Assembly: GCA_965248605.1 (NCBI GenBank)
Contig: CBDFJV010000007.1
Span: forward strand, 1-64,000
Source of the DNA: CAUZJF01 sp965248605
Lineage (GTDB): Bacteria > Chloroflexota > Dehalococcoidia > Lucifugimonadales > CAUZJF01
Direction of reading: 5' to 3'
Length of the DNA: 64,000 bases
Part shown: positions 1 through 8,787 of the stretch, piece by piece
Layout: every line of letters begins with the position of its first letter
Numbering within the stretch: the first letter of the stretch is position 1
The notes under the pieces: model-generated
What the model saw: the letters and a program-made list of their open reading frames with translations, nothing else
Database searches by the model: none
What the model was told of the DNA's origin: nothing
Position numbers and translations under genes: made by a program

Positions 1-274
1 TTCCGTTCCCGGCCTGACAGCCAGCCTGCAACTGACCCAACGTCCCCGCAATCTCGCGCCACCCCGGTCGCGAGAGTCCCCTGCTGCGTATCCTCTCGCC
101 TTCCCGCGCATCGCAACTCCCGCATAGGGCCTTAGGGGCCCTGTGCGGCGACTGAAGACCGGCCGCCGGCCTCCCATCTACCCCAAGACCCCAGGCCATC
201 CCCCCTGTAGCTCCCTCACCCACCCCCTTCCGCTGCCCTCACGCCGTCCATCGGTGTCCTTCGGTGGATTCGGG
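1..274 (+). mobile_element. IS1380-family element, 3' end only (copy 0)
   Basis: The sequence matches the terminal part of the element at 12379-14082, read in the opposite direction. Bases 1-17 hold the last codons of the transposase (ending Pro-Phe-Pro-Ala-stop). A non-coding tail follows, and the right terminal inverted repeat ends GGTGGATTCGGG at 274. The flanking pentamer ATTAG (275-279) fits the target duplications of the other copies (TTTAG, CTAAG). The rest of the element lies outside the window. A reading frame opening inside it at 143 runs on into the next gene but is not a real start. Confidence 0.85.
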
Positions 275-328
275 ATTAGGTGGAATCGGGCATCCGCACA
301 TCTGCCCATTGTCGTAATTCAAGTAACG

Positions 329-1870
329 ATGGCTCCTAAGAATCCTTCATCTAGACTACTGCTGCTCGCACCAGTGCTCGTGGCGTGGGCGCTTGTCGCG
401 TGCTCCGGAGAGTCTTCGACCGACCCGCCTTCACCGACACCTACGCAGAGCGCGACGGTCGTTGCGCCTGCTCCCGCTCCTTCGCGGCCGCCAGCCGCTT
501 CCAGCGGGCCGGAGTACGACCCGACCGCCACGATGCTAAGGCTCTACACGCCCAAGACCTTTGCTCCCGAGTTCATGTTCCAGGCCATGGTCGAAGCCGA
601 GCAGAACCGCGACGTCTCTCAGGTGCCCATCATCATCGAGTTGCTGAGATTCCTCGGGAACGAGGAGTTTCAGGACAAGGCACCCGCGACGTTGCAGGCG
701 CTCACGGGTCAGACAATCGAAGCTAATGGGACCGCGTGGTACAGGTGGAGCGAGTGGCTGTTCCGGAACCTCGACAAATACCAGCCCCCTGAGGGCTACG
801 TAGAATGGAAGATCGGGCTCTTTTCACAGATCGACCCTCGATTCGCCGAGTTCCTTGCCCCGGCCGCGGACAACTCGCGGATCGACCCCGTGGAGCTGGC
901 ATGGGGTGGGGTACGCCCCGACGGGATTCCAGACCTCGCTTTCTCGCCGACGATTTCCGCCGCCGAGGCAGGCTACCTACTGCCGGACGACCGCGTCTTC
1001 GGCGTTTCGATCAATGGGGAACACCGGGCCTATCCGTTGCGCATCATGAACCCCCACGAGATGGCGAACGACATCCTTGGGGGGGAGCCCATCGCCCTCG
1101 CCTATTGAACGCTCTGCGGCACCGGAATCGTGTATTCCGCGAAGATCGAAGGGGAGCCAACGACGTTCGGGACGTCCGGGCTGCTGTTCCGCAGCAACAA
1201 GGTCATGTATGACCGGCTGACGAAGAGCCTCTGGCACCAGTTCACGGGAGAGCCCATCGTCGGACCACTCGCGGACAGCGGGATCAAGCTGCCCTTCTTC
1301 CCGGTGCTGTTGGCGACCTGGGAGGAGTGGGTCGACCTCCACCCGGACACGACCGTGTTGTCGATCGAGACCGGGTTGTATGCCTCCAGCACATATGCCG
1401 TAGAGTCCGACCCTCGGGCCGTTTACAACGACTACTTTAGCGATGCACACACTTGGTTTCCCGTACCAGACCGCAGCGCGGTACTCGCAACGAAAGCTGT
1501 CGTACTGGGAGTAGGGATAGGCGAAGCGTACAAGGCGTATCCAATCGACATACTGCAACGCGAAAGAGTCGTCAACGACGTGCTCGGCGGGGAGGAGATC
1601 GTGGTCGTCGGCTCATTGGAATCCCAGGGGGCCCGCGCTTACGAGCGGGACGGGCAGTCATTCTCGTTGGACCCAGACGACACTAGTGAAGGCATCCCAG
1701 GCGAGCTGGTAGACTCGAGCGGAGTGACCTGGAATGTGCTGGAAGAGCACCTCGTGAACGCTAGGGACTCGTCCAAAAAGCTGGCGCGAGTCCCCACCCA
1801 CATGTCCTTCTGGTTCGGCTGGTACTCTTTCCATCAGGACACGGAGCTGTACACGACCGACGCACCTTAG
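329..1870 (+). CDS. DUF3179 family selenoprotein (in-frame UGA at 1106-1108)
   Basis: A lipoprotein-type signal comes first: a hydrophobic stretch, then a VACS lipobox about 26 residues from the ATG at 329. A Pro/Ser/Thr linker and a DUF3179-type domain follow. The frame is open from 329 to 1870 (513 residues) except for one TGA at codon 260. It falls where DUF3179 proteins carry the first Cys of a Cys-x-x-Cys motif, so the product would read U-T-L-C-G. Conserved-looking sequence continues in the same frame beyond it, ending in an HTWFPV-type motif. Some members of this family are known to be selenoproteins. The protein is probably an exported thiol/selenol redox protein with unknown substrate. 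It lies just after an IS1380 end, so its native promoter may have been displaced. A sequencing error or nonsense pseudogene is possible but less likely given the exact Cys position. Confidence 0.85.
1123..1139 (+). promoter_or_regulatory. Candidate bacterial SECIS hairpin
   Basis: Fourteen bases after the UGA, CGGAAT pairs perfectly with ATTCCG around a 5-base loop CGTGT. A short stem with a G/U-containing loop close behind the UGA is what SelB-dependent insertion needs in bacteria. The loop is not a strict match to the E. coli model, so this is supporting evidence only. Confidence 0.45.
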
Positions 1871-1956
1871 CCCCACTCGGCAGGTCGGCGGTCCCTGGTC
1901 CGCGTCGCCTATGCTCGCGTTAATATGGTGTCGACCTCGAAGAACGGAGCGCCCCG

Positions 1957-2805
1957 ATGCAGACTTTGGTTGATGGGATGAATCACGTTTGCGACGACAA
2001 GCCCTTCCACGTCGGGTGGTACGTGAAGGACCTTCGGACCGGCGAGACGGCCGACAGAAACGGCGACACCGTGGTCCCTTCGGCGAGCGTTCGGAAGATA
2101 TCGATCATGATGTGCGCTATGCGGGCAGTCAACGAGGGCTCACTCAGTCTCGAACAGCGCATCGAGATTCAGGCGAGGTATCAAGACAACGACTTCGGGC
2201 CGATTCGCCACCTTTCGCCCGGGTTCAGCATCACTCTGGCGGACGCTCTGACGATGATGATCATCCTCAGCGACAATACGTGCACCGGCACAATCGTCGA
2301 TATGCTGGGAATCGACCTTATCAACGCCTTCTGCGAGTCCGTCGGAATGACGGGAACAACTCACCGGTTCGCGATCCCACCTCGAGGCCTCGACCGGGAC
2401 TACCCGGTGACCGCCGTGAACGCGACCACGCCGAGCGACGTCGGGCAGCTGCTGGACTTGATTCAGCGCGGCCGCACCGAGGAGAAGGTCGCGCACCGGC
2501 TAGGTTGCCTGCCCGAGCATTGCAACCTGGCCGTCGAAATTCTCTCGAAGCAGATGCTGAGCGCCGCCCTCCCATCGCGGCTGCCTTACGGAACGAAGGT
2601 CGCCCACAAGACCGGCACTAGTATGGACTCGCGGGGTCACAACGACGCCGGGGTCGTGTTCCAGGGCGATGACCCGCTATTCGTACTCAGCGTTTTCACG
2701 GACCACGTCCTGCTCGCGTTGCCCGACGGGATGCCGGCTCAGTTCGCGGCCGAACAGCTCATAGGGCAGCTCGCCAGGATCTGCTACGACCATTTCGCGA
2801 GCTAG
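1957..2805 (+). CDS. Serine hydrolase of the class A beta-lactamase fold
   Basis: The 282-residue product shows the three class A landmarks in order: S-V-R-K (SxxK nucleophile motif) near residue 44, S-D-N near residue 108, and K-T-G near residue 220. Its length fits the beta-lactamase2 family. No signal peptide is visible at the N terminus, which begins MQTLVDGM, so it may be cytoplasmic or its start may be misplaced. I could not place the omega-loop Glu needed for efficient beta-lactam deacylation. Antibiotic resistance should therefore not be assumed; a DD-peptidase or esterase-like role is equally possible. The start is supported by a GGAG just upstream. It stands alone between the selenoprotein and an Ldh gene. 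Confidence 0.75.
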   Translation: MQTLVDGMNHVCDDKPFHVGWYVKDLRTGETADRNGDTVVPSASVRKISIMMCAMRAVNEGSLSLEQRIEIQARYQDNDFGPIRHLSPGFSITLADALTMMIILSDNTCTGTIVDMLGIDLINAFCESVGMTGTTHRFAIPPRGLDRDYPVTAVNATTPSDVGQLLDLIQRGRTEEKVAHRLGCLPEHCNLAVEILSKQMLSAALPSRLPYGTKVAHKTGTSMDSRGHNDAGVVFQGDDPLFVLSVFTDHVLLALPDGMPAQFAAEQLIGQLARICYDHFAS

Positions 2806-2847
2806 GGCAAGTCGTCCGTGACTTGAACTAGAACCCAACCACCCCCG

Positions 2848-2856
2848 TGTTACAAT
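2848..2856 (+). promoter_or_regulatory. Possible extended -10 promoter (TGTTACAAT)
   Basis: TG-T-TACAAT lies 25 bases before the Ldh-type gene. A TTGAAC upstream is 22 bases away, too far for a normal -35, so only the extended -10 supports the call. Confidence 0.3.
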
Positions 2857-2880
2857 CGCCCTCGCTTTACGACAGGCGAG

Positions 2881-3981
2881 GTGCTATCCGTGCTCGATCG
2901 CTTCAAGGTCCCCGTAGGGGACCAGGTCCGCGTCCCCGAAGAGTCGCTTCGCGCGACGGTGGCAGCGATATTCGAGAAGATGGGCGAGAGCGCTGAGAAC
3001 GCCGCGATGGCGGCGGATACGCTGGTCTCTGCCGATCTCAGGGGAGTATCGAGCCACGGCGTTTCTGTCACCTTCCCCGTCTACCTCAAGTACTACCGCG
3101 ACGGCACGATCAAGGCCAACGCCAAATGGACTGTGCTTCGCGAGACCCCGGGGGTAGGGGTCACCGACGGTGACCGTGGGCTCGGCATCATTTTGGCGCC
3201 CAAAGCGATGCGGATGGCCATCGATAAGGCCAGGCGGGTTGGCATCGGCATCGTCACGATCGTGAACAGCGCCCACTCGGGCGCCATCGGCCATCATGCC
3301 ATGGTAGCCGCCAAGGAGGACATGGTAGGCGTCGCGATGACGGCGGCGGGAATGTACATGCACCCAACCTTCGGGTCGGTCGCCAGGTTGGGGACGAACC
3401 CTATCGCCGTAGCGGCTCCCACAAGGCACGAGGCGCCATTCCTGTTCGACGCCGCTACAACGACCATCTCTGGGAACAAGATACAAATCGCCCGAAGCGT
3501 CGGGGCAAAGTTAGCCCCTGGGTGGGTGGCCGAAAAGGACGGCGTGCCAATCATGGAGGAGATCGAGCCACTGGAGATGGGCGAGCATCTGCCTCTGCCT
3601 CTCGGTGGCACTCGAGAGAACGGGTCCCACAAGGGCTATGGCCTGGCGATGATGGTGGAGGTCCTCACGACGGTCCTGTCAGGTATCCAGTCGAGCATGG
3701 TGGAGGACACCCGTACCGATAAGCATTACTTTGCCGCATACGACATCGCGGCCTTCTCGGACGTAGACGAGTTCAAGGACAACATGGACCGGATGCTCGA
3801 GACCCTGCGGACGACAGAGCCGATTCCGGGCCACGACCGGGTGCTCTATCCGGGGCTCATGGAGCACGAGGAGGAGCAGGAACGCCGCGCCAACGGAATC
3901 CCGCTCCATCGGGACGTGGTTAAGTGGTTCGAGGACCAGTCTGATGAGCTGGGCGTCCCTCGGCTGGTGATTAGAGACTGA
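2881..3981 (+). CDS. Ldh family oxidoreductase (malate/L-lactate dehydrogenase, YlbC/ComC type)
   Basis: The 366-residue product looks like the NAD(P)-dependent LDH_2 family: an N-terminal helical part, a DLRGVSSHG motif near residue 55, a central NSAHSGAIGHH motif with the likely catalytic His near residue 130, and a C-terminal KGYGLAMMVE segment. Family members reduce 2-keto acids such as pyruvate, oxaloacetate, ureidoglycolate or 2,3-diketogulonate; the substrate cannot be read from the sequence. It starts with GTG at 2881, with another GTG nine bases later. Only 38 bp separate it from an RhmD-like dehydratase, so the pair probably forms a sugar-acid or hydroxy-acid catabolic operon. Confidence 0.85.
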   Translation: MLSVLDRFKVPVGDQVRVPEESLRATVAAIFEKMGESAENAAMAADTLVSADLRGVSSHGVSVTFPVYLKYYRDGTIKANAKWTVLRETPGVGVTDGDRGLGIILAPKAMRMAIDKARRVGIGIVTIVNSAHSGAIGHHAMVAAKEDMVGVAMTAAGMYMHPTFGSVARLGTNPIAVAAPTRHEAPFLFDAATTTISGNKIQIARSVGAKLAPGWVAEKDGVPIMEEIEPLEMGEHLPLPLGGTRENGSHKGYGLAMMVEVLTTVLSGIQSSMVEDTRTDKHYFAAYDIAAFSDVDEFKDNMDRMLETLRTTEPIPGHDRVLYPGLMEHEEEQERRANGIPLHRDVVKWFEDQSDELGVPRLVIRD

Positions 3982-4019
3982 ACGCGAGGCCAACCGCCTT
4001 TCGCGATCGAGGTCGGGCA

Positions 4020-5183
4020 ATGAAGATCAAGTCCATCAAAGCGGCTGAGGTACGGCTCCCCCAGGAGCCCAGCGAGACCGAGGCGCGCAGGCCGTCGTGG
4101 GTCGAAGACCCGACGCTCGCGAGGCCGCTGTCGAGGTACGACCGGTTCCGCTCGGACGCGTCCTGGACGCCGCCGTGGAAGCAGGTGGCGTGCGTAGTCG
4201 AGGCGGAGGACGGGACCTGGGGCCTGGGCATGACTACCTATAGTGGGCCCGTGGTCTCGATCATCAACGACCACCTGGGGCCGCTGCTGATCGGCGAGGA
4301 GTGCACGGCGACGGAGAAGCTCTGGGACGTGATGACGCGAACGGCGGCGCTGTACAGCGCGGCGGGGCTGTCCAGCTACGCCATCAGCGCCGTCGACCTG
4401 GCCCTATGGGACCTGAAGGGCAAGCTGCTGGGCCGGCCCGTGTACGAGCTGCTAGGAGGACCGGTCCGGGACAAGATCACCTGCTACGCCACGGGTCTCG
4501 ACACGGACTGGTATATGGAGCTCGGGTTCAAGGCGACCAAGATCGGGTGCCCATACGGCCCCGCCGATGGACTCGACGGCTTGGAGAAGAACGAGGATCT
4601 CGTGGCGAAGACCCGCGATCTCATCGGCCCCAGTGTAGACCTGATGCTCGACTGCTGGATGGCCTTCGACCTGGAGTTCGCGGTCCGGCTGACTGAGAGG
4701 CTCCGCCCCTATGGGCTCCGCTGGGTGGAAGACTGCCTCATCCCAGAGGACCTGCAGGGCTTTGTCGAAATGCGGAAACGACTACCGTGGGCCGGCCTTG
4801 CAGCCGGAGAGCACTGGTACTCGACCCACCCGTTCTTCTTCGCGGCCAGCAACCGGGCGCTCGACGTGCTGCAGCCGGACGTCCAGTGGGCCGGAGGGGT
4901 CACAGCACTGGTCAAGATATGCCACATCGCCGAGGCGGCCGGAATCTCGGTGATCCCTCACGCGGGCATGAACGACGCCTACGGCCAGCACGTCGGATAT
5001 GCGATGCTCGCTATGCCGTGGGGCGAGATGTTCGTCGGCTCCGCGCCGGGAGAGTCGCTTCGGCGCGGATACCGCGCCACACCCGGCGGAGCGGTACCCG
5101 AGGACGGCTACCTGGTACCCACCGACGCACCCGGCTTCGGCATCGAGCTCACGAAAGACGAGCTCGAAGCGGCAACGACGTAA
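4020..5183 (+). CDS. Enolase-superfamily sugar-acid dehydratase, L-rhamnonate dehydratase-like
   Basis: This is a 387-residue mandelate racemase/muconate lactonizing protein of full length. Visible features are the YGPADG segment characteristic of rhamnonate dehydratases near residue 178, three acidic metal-ligand positions (Asp in LMLDCW, Glu in WVEDC, Glu in AAGEHW), and the general-base His in VIPHAG near residue 317. The superfamily abstracts the proton alpha to a carboxylate; RhmD-type members dehydrate L-rhamnonate or related acids. The exact substrate is inferred, not shown. It follows the Ldh gene closely in the same orientation. A second, broken member of the superfamily lies at 14885-15776. 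Confidence 0.85.
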   Translation: MKIKSIKAAEVRLPQEPSETEARRPSWVEDPTLARPLSRYDRFRSDASWTPPWKQVACVVEAEDGTWGLGMTTYSGPVVSIINDHLGPLLIGEECTATEKLWDVMTRTAALYSAAGLSSYAISAVDLALWDLKGKLLGRPVYELLGGPVRDKITCYATGLDTDWYMELGFKATKIGCPYGPADGLDGLEKNEDLVAKTRDLIGPSVDLMLDCWMAFDLEFAVRLTERLRPYGLRWVEDCLIPEDLQGFVEMRKRLPWAGLAAGEHWYSTHPFFFAASNRALDVLQPDVQWAGGVTALVKICHIAEAAGISVIPHAGMNDAYGQHVGYAMLAMPWGEMFVGSAPGESLRRGYRATPGGAVPEDGYLVPTDAPGFGIELTKDELEAATT

Positions 5184-5231
5184 CGGATGCGGTTGACCAG
5201 CGCTTCCTGGCCCAGTTAGAATTCACACAAC

Positions 5232-5308
5232 GGCCCCGTGGTGTAGCGGCTTAACACACTGCCCTGTCAAGGCAGAGATCGCCGGTTCGAATCCGGTCGG
5301 GGTCGCCA
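5232..5308 (+). tRNA. tRNA-Asp (GUC)
   Basis: The acceptor arms GGCCCCG/CGGGGTC pair, with one G-U. The anticodon loop between CTGCC and GGCAG reads TGTCAAG, giving GUC. The T loop TTCGAAT is normal, and CCA is encoded at 5306-5308. A zone of small and mobile genes begins directly downstream, so this tRNA may border an island. Confidence 0.95.
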
Positions 5309-5409
5309 GCAGATTGAGTGGATGGGAGTAGGTGAGGGAAGTGACATCAGAGAGGTGGGAAAACGACCAGCCGAGGGGCGCTTAGGCACAAAAGTAGAAG
5401 GTATTGAGC

Positions 5410-5889
5410 ATGGAACAAGCAGAGGCAACGAAAGTGCTCGAACAACTCGAGCGCGTGACCATGCGGCCAGGCTTCGTCCTCAAGACTTGGGGCCAAGTCA
5501 TGGTCAGACGTCTCAATGCTGACCAACGGAAGCGATATGAGGCAGCCAAGGCCACTGGGGTCATTGAAACCAAACAACTCCGGGCGCCTACAGTCGACTA
5601 CGCCTTCAACGCATTCTGTCACTGGTGCAGGGCAATGGACCGCCCCGTCGTGGAACTCCGTCGGCGAATCAAGTATGCGCGCGTTAGCGTCGACCTCGGT
5701 ATGACCTCCCGCCGGCTAAATGACGAACAGGTCGGGGTTATCCGCAGAAAGTTCATTCCAGTCGCAGTGGTTGGACGCTGGTACATGTCGTTCGGCCCAC
5801 AATTCTGTGCTGTGAAGCAAGTCGCGATTGAAGATGCGGCACCGTTGGCATCTTGGTTAGTCGAATACTGTCAAACCTACGTTGAGTAA
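5410..5889 (+). CDS. Hypothetical protein
   Basis: A 159-residue soluble protein that I do not recognise. It has a charged N-terminal helix, a basic middle part (RLNADQRKRYE), an aromatic/Cys patch (FCHWCRAMD) and no membrane segment. The ATG at 5410 is preferred over an in-frame TTG at 5404 because AGAAGG lies about ten bases before it. It sits between tRNA-Asp and an IS630 element, which suggests an accessory gene. Confidence 0.5.
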   Translation: MEQAEATKVLEQLERVTMRPGFVLKTWGQVMVRRLNADQRKRYEAAKATGVIETKQLRAPTVDYAFNAFCHWCRAMDRPVVELRRRIKYARVSVDLGMTSRRLNDEQVGVIRRKFIPVAVVGRWYMSFGPQFCAVKQVAIEDAAPLASWLVEYCQTYVE

Positions 5890-5927
5890 AGTAGGTTAGA
5901 ACGGCGGTTCGATGAGAGACTAGTGGT

Positions 5928-7074
5928 TCAACGTTTTTGTATTGATGGGTAGAGTGACTTTAGCTTGATGCGCGCATCCTCGGTAGTGAAGCGCCAATCC
6001 ACTCGTATCACATCCCGGTTGCGTTGATTCTGCCAAGCATTGACCTCGCCGCGCAGGATGTCTTGATTGGCAATCCGTCGGTCCAGGCACTGTCGAGCCA
6101 GCACACCGATCTCTATCTCCGCCATATTCAACCAACTCCCGTGTTTGGGAGTGTAGTGTATCTCCAGTCGCTCAGCTATACGCCTCGCCTCAGCAGGCTC
6201 GAATGCCTCGTATAGCGAGGACAGCTTGTGAGTGTTGAGATTGTCCATTACCAGCACGATCCGGTCTCTGTCAGGGTAGTCCTCGTCGACCAGTTTCTTT
6301 ATCACATGCGCCCAGTCCACCTTCGTGCGACGCTCTCTGACCTCGACTCGGCGCCATCCGTCCAACGGTGCAAACAGCATGAACAGGCTGCTCACTCCAT
6401 TGCGCTCGTATTCGTAGTCGTATGCCGCCGATAAGCCGGGCGCTGCGGGACGCGGCACTCGCGTCTCCTTGACTTGCTGTTTGCTCGTCTCATCCATGCA
6501 CACCAGAACCTCATTCCCATCGTACGGCCGTTGGTAGACCTCCAGTACGTCTTCCATCGCGCACACAAACTCCGCGCTCTGACCGGGCGGGATGCACCAA
6601 CTCTGCTTCAGCCACGGCTTCAGTTCGTTTTTTTTTGAGCGCCTGGCGAACCGTCTCGGTGCTAATGGTCCCGACTATCTCACACTCGACCAACTGGTCA
6701 GCCAACAGCTTCAGGGTCCAACTGGCACGCCCCTCCGGCGGTTCCCCGCAGGCCATCGCTATCAACCGTGCTTCACCTTCGCCGTCCAGTCTCTTTTGAC
6801 GCCGACGCAGTTGCTTTTTGCGATTCAGCGCAGACTCGACCCCCTCCTCCACACAGCGCTTGCGTATTCGCTCGACCGTTGACTGTCCCACACCGAGCGC
6901 GCTGGTGATGTCCGCGTCCTTCATTCCCCCGTCCGAGCGTGACTCATCGCTCATCAGCAGAATGCGCGCATGGGTCTGTTTGTACGCCGCAGCCCGACCG
7001 CGTGAGACCAAGGCGTTGAGTTCCTGTTGTTCGTCGGTAGTCAGTCTGATACGGTACTTCTTGGTAGACATCAT
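5928..7074 (-). CDS. IS630-family transposase, two frames joined by -1 frameshift
   Basis: The first frame (7074 down to about 6630) carries an HTH region: ITSALGVGQSTVERIRKR resembles a homeodomain-like winged helix. The second frame (ending at 5928) carries the DDE domain, with CMDETS, the VMDNLNTHK motif and a late Glu after NMAE. The two overlap at a run of nine A on the coding strand (6628-6636). Shifting there joins QALKK to the second frame without loss of family sequence. A strong AGGAGG before the ATG at 7074 supports the start. The element may be functional if the shift is programmed. Confidence 0.85.
6628..6636 (-). promoter_or_regulatory. A9 slippery tract in the IS630 transposase
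   Basis: Nine consecutive A on the coding strand lie exactly where the two transposase frames must be joined. Programmed slippage on A-runs is common in IS630 elements. A simple length error in this tract would look the same. Confidence 0.6.
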
Positions 7075-7164
7075 GGTTCCTCCTCGGTTCAACGTTACGA
7101 TTGAACCCCCAAGAGGAACAATGACTATCATGGTATTCATTTCAATGATGTTGGACCACTAGCT

Positions 7165-7524
7165 ATGGTACAATTTGAGCCGAAATCTAATGGAAACGGC
7201 ATCGTCGCAGAGGACGTCTGGGTGAGCGGAATGCGCCAGGCGGGTTTCTCCGAGCAGGAGATCGGCCGCGTGGTAACAGCTACAGCCGGCCTAGCGGAGT
7301 CCGGCAACGGACACGGGAAACTCGTCCCGGTCAAAGAGGCCGCGAGACGCATCGGCCGGTCCGAGAACACCGTGCGGTCCTGGATACGGCTGGGGCACCT
7401 TCGGCCCGTGGAGATACCACCGCCTCCCGACCATGCGAATGGACCTTGGCTCCATGTAGACATGGCAGATGTCGAGGATCTAAACAAGGTTGGCAACCCG
7501 CCAGGAAAGGGGGGGGTGAGCTAA
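7165..7524 (+). CDS. HTH DNA-binding protein, first half of a split tandem-HTH protein
   Basis: The 119-residue frame has a MerR/excisionase-like helix-turn-helix (VKEAARRIGRSENTVRSWI, residues about 53-71) followed by LGHLRPV, the usual wing start. The IS630 end is three bases before the ATG, so the native leader is gone and a later start is possible. The frame stops just after a run of eight G (7509-7516). The next frame continues immediately with a second HTH, so the two were probably one protein. The role may be as a small phage or plasmid-type regulator; the target is unknown. Confidence 0.55.
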   Translation: MVQFEPKSNGNGIVAEDVWVSGMRQAGFSEQEIGRVVTATAGLAESGNGHGKLVPVKEAARRIGRSENTVRSWIRLGHLRPVEIPPPPDHANGPWLHVDMADVEDLNKVGNPPGKGGVS

Positions 7525-7727
7525 TCACGCTGCGTGAGGCCTCCGAGCGGTTTGGCATACCCTTGGGGAGACTCCGGGGGTGGGTGCAGTGCGACGCGTT
7601 GAAGGAGAAAGGGCGTGAGCGTGCCCCAGGAGGTGGCCGGATTCTAGTCGAACCCGATGACGTATTGACTCTAGTCAACAACCCGCCCCGCAGAGGGCGA
7701 CCCACCGCGAGGTGGCTTAAACATTGA
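7446..7727 (+). CDS. HTH DNA-binding protein, second half of a split tandem-HTH protein
   Basis: From about 7517 this frame encodes a second excisionase/MerR-like HTH (LITLREASERFGIPLGRLRG) and a basic C terminus (PPRRGRPTARWLKH). No convincing start codon precedes the domain except a TTG at 7446 inside the previous gene. A one-base change in the G8 tract would fuse the two halves as NPPGKGG followed by GELITLREA. Two terminators follow. Confidence 0.5.
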   Translation: MAPCRHGRCRGSKQGWQPARKGGGELITLREASERFGIPLGRLRGWVQCDALKEKGRERAPGGGRILVEPDDVLTLVNNPPRRGRPTARWLKH

Positions 7728-7759
7728 CATATTGACATAAGCCTGTACCTGTTGTACAA

Positions 7760-7794
7760 CTAGCCCCATCCACTGAGATGGGGCTAGCGCTTTT
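7760..7794 (+). terminator. Intrinsic terminator
   Basis: A perfect 11-bp stem, CTAGCCCCATC with GATGGGGCTAG around loop CACTGA, is followed by CGCTTTT. It ends the HTH gene. Confidence 0.75.
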
Positions 7795-7799
7795 GAAGG

Positions 7800-7829
7800 G
7801 CCTCCCCTCTCTGGACGGGAGGCTTTTTT
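7800..7829 (+). terminator. Intrinsic terminator, second in tandem
   Basis: GCCTCCC pairs with GGGAGGC across a 10-base loop, and six T follow at 7824-7829. It lies directly behind the first terminator. Confidence 0.75.
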
Positions 7830-7937
7830 CATTGCCCAACACACCGCCGACATGGCCAGAGCACTACCCCGTGCGACGGCTTTCGGGCGGAGCTGAAGCG
7901 GCTAGGCCCGCCGACGGACGAGTACAAGCGGGGCGGC

Positions 7938-8180
7938 TTGGTCACGATCGAGATGAACGACCTTGAGGCCATGCTGTTCGCTCCTCAGAAGGTCAAGGCC
8001 ATCAAAGAGGCGCAGCCGGGCTACTTCCTGGAGGCTCGGTCAGCCGTCATTGAGGAGTCCTACATCGTCAGGGTGAGACGCAAGGACAGAGTTTGGGAAT
8101 ACACGGTCAAACACGACACTGAGGAGTACAAGCTACCGGCTGCGGTGGTCGAGTGGAAGGAGAGGGAGGACGGGTTATGA
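7938..8180 (+). CDS. Small hypothetical protein
   Basis: An 80-residue charged soluble protein (from TTG at 7938) that I do not recognise. The same frame is open upstream to about 7863 and reads like coding sequence (CDGFRAELKRLG), but no start codon was found there, so the N terminus is uncertain and may be lost. Its stop overlaps the ATG of the next gene as ATGA, which implies translational coupling. Confidence 0.45.
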   Translation: MVTIEMNDLEAMLFAPQKVKAIKEAQPGYFLEARSAVIEESYIVRVRRKDRVWEYTVKHDTEEYKLPAAVVEWKEREDGL

Positions 8181-8740
8181 CGACTGTATGGACGCAAGAG
8201 GCGGACGCACGGTTACGGGACTATCTCGCGTCACACGAGTTGGTCGCCGGCATCGGGACGGAGGAGTTGGCCTGCTCGGTCGCGGCGATCAACCTCGCAC
8301 TCACTGAGAAGGTAACGGACGCCATCCCGAAGTGTATGTCCAAGGTTATCGGTCAATGGATGATTGTCGTCCAAGACGCGATGCCCTCGGAGATGCGCAA
8401 CTCGCCGGGGTGGAAGCGTTTGCTGCCGATGGCCGCTGGCACGGGCCGTGAGAGGGAGGAGGAGCGGCTGGCTCTGGTCATGAATTGGATGTGGGGGACG
8501 GTGCTCCCCGATTTACAGAGCGTAGCGGATCAGGGCGGCTTCGGCGCCGAGTGGCGGACGATGTGCGTGGAGAAGTCTCCTGAGGCTGCTAAGGCCGCCG
8601 CCGAGGCTGCCAGGGCCGCCGCCAGGGCCGCCTGGGACGCCTGGGACGCCGCCAGGGCCGCCGCCGGTGACATCGGCCAGTGGTCTGTCAAGGGCGGTGT
8701 GAAAACGTACCAGCGGGGCGGAGCAAAACTGTACCACTGA
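8177..8740 (+). CDS. Hypothetical protein with Ala-rich helical tail, cut by IS21
   Basis: About 187 residues from the ATG at 8177. The first two thirds are helical and unrecognised. Residues about 137-163 are an Ala/Arg/Trp-rich repeat (EAARAAARAAWDAWD) that should form one long amphipathic helix. The last codons run into the terminal repeat of the IS21 element (from about 8698), so the native C terminus is probably missing. It is coupled to the preceding small gene by an ATGA overlap. The setting suggests a phage- or island-derived pair. Confidence 0.5.
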   Translation: MTTVWTQEADARLRDYLASHELVAGIGTEELACSVAAINLALTEKVTDAIPKCMSKVIGQWMIVVQDAMPSEMRNSPGWKRLLPMAAGTGREREEERLALVMNWMWGTVLPDLQSVADQGGFGAEWRTMCVEKSPEAAKAAAEAARAAARAAWDAWDAARAAAGDIGQWSVKGGVKTYQRGGAKLYH

Positions 8741-8787
8741 ACGCCGTAGAATGGGCATCAAGGTTCGTGGGGCGTTGGAGATCAGGC

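Larger units (their letters stand above)
5921..7161 (-). mobile_element. IS630-family insertion sequence
   Basis: The 1.24-kb element is bounded by TA on both sides, as expected for TA-targeting IS630/Tc1 elements. The ends are near-perfect inverted repeats: TAGTGGTTCAAC at the left, and TAGTGGTCCAAC reading inward from the right. It carries one transposase gene split over two frames on the minus strand. It is inserted three bases before the ATG of the HTH gene at 7165. Its ends resemble the ends of the MITEs at 14180 and 43579. Confidence 0.9.

Noticed and set aside
143..328. Upstream extension of the DUF3179 gene into the IS1380 end
   Set aside because: Those codons are the non-coding tail of the element. 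The ATG at 329 gives a proper lipoprotein signal.
1957..2805. Calling the serine hydrolase an antibiotic-resistance beta-lactamase
   Set aside because: The SxxK, SDN and KTG motifs define only the fold. No signal peptide or omega-loop Glu could be assigned.
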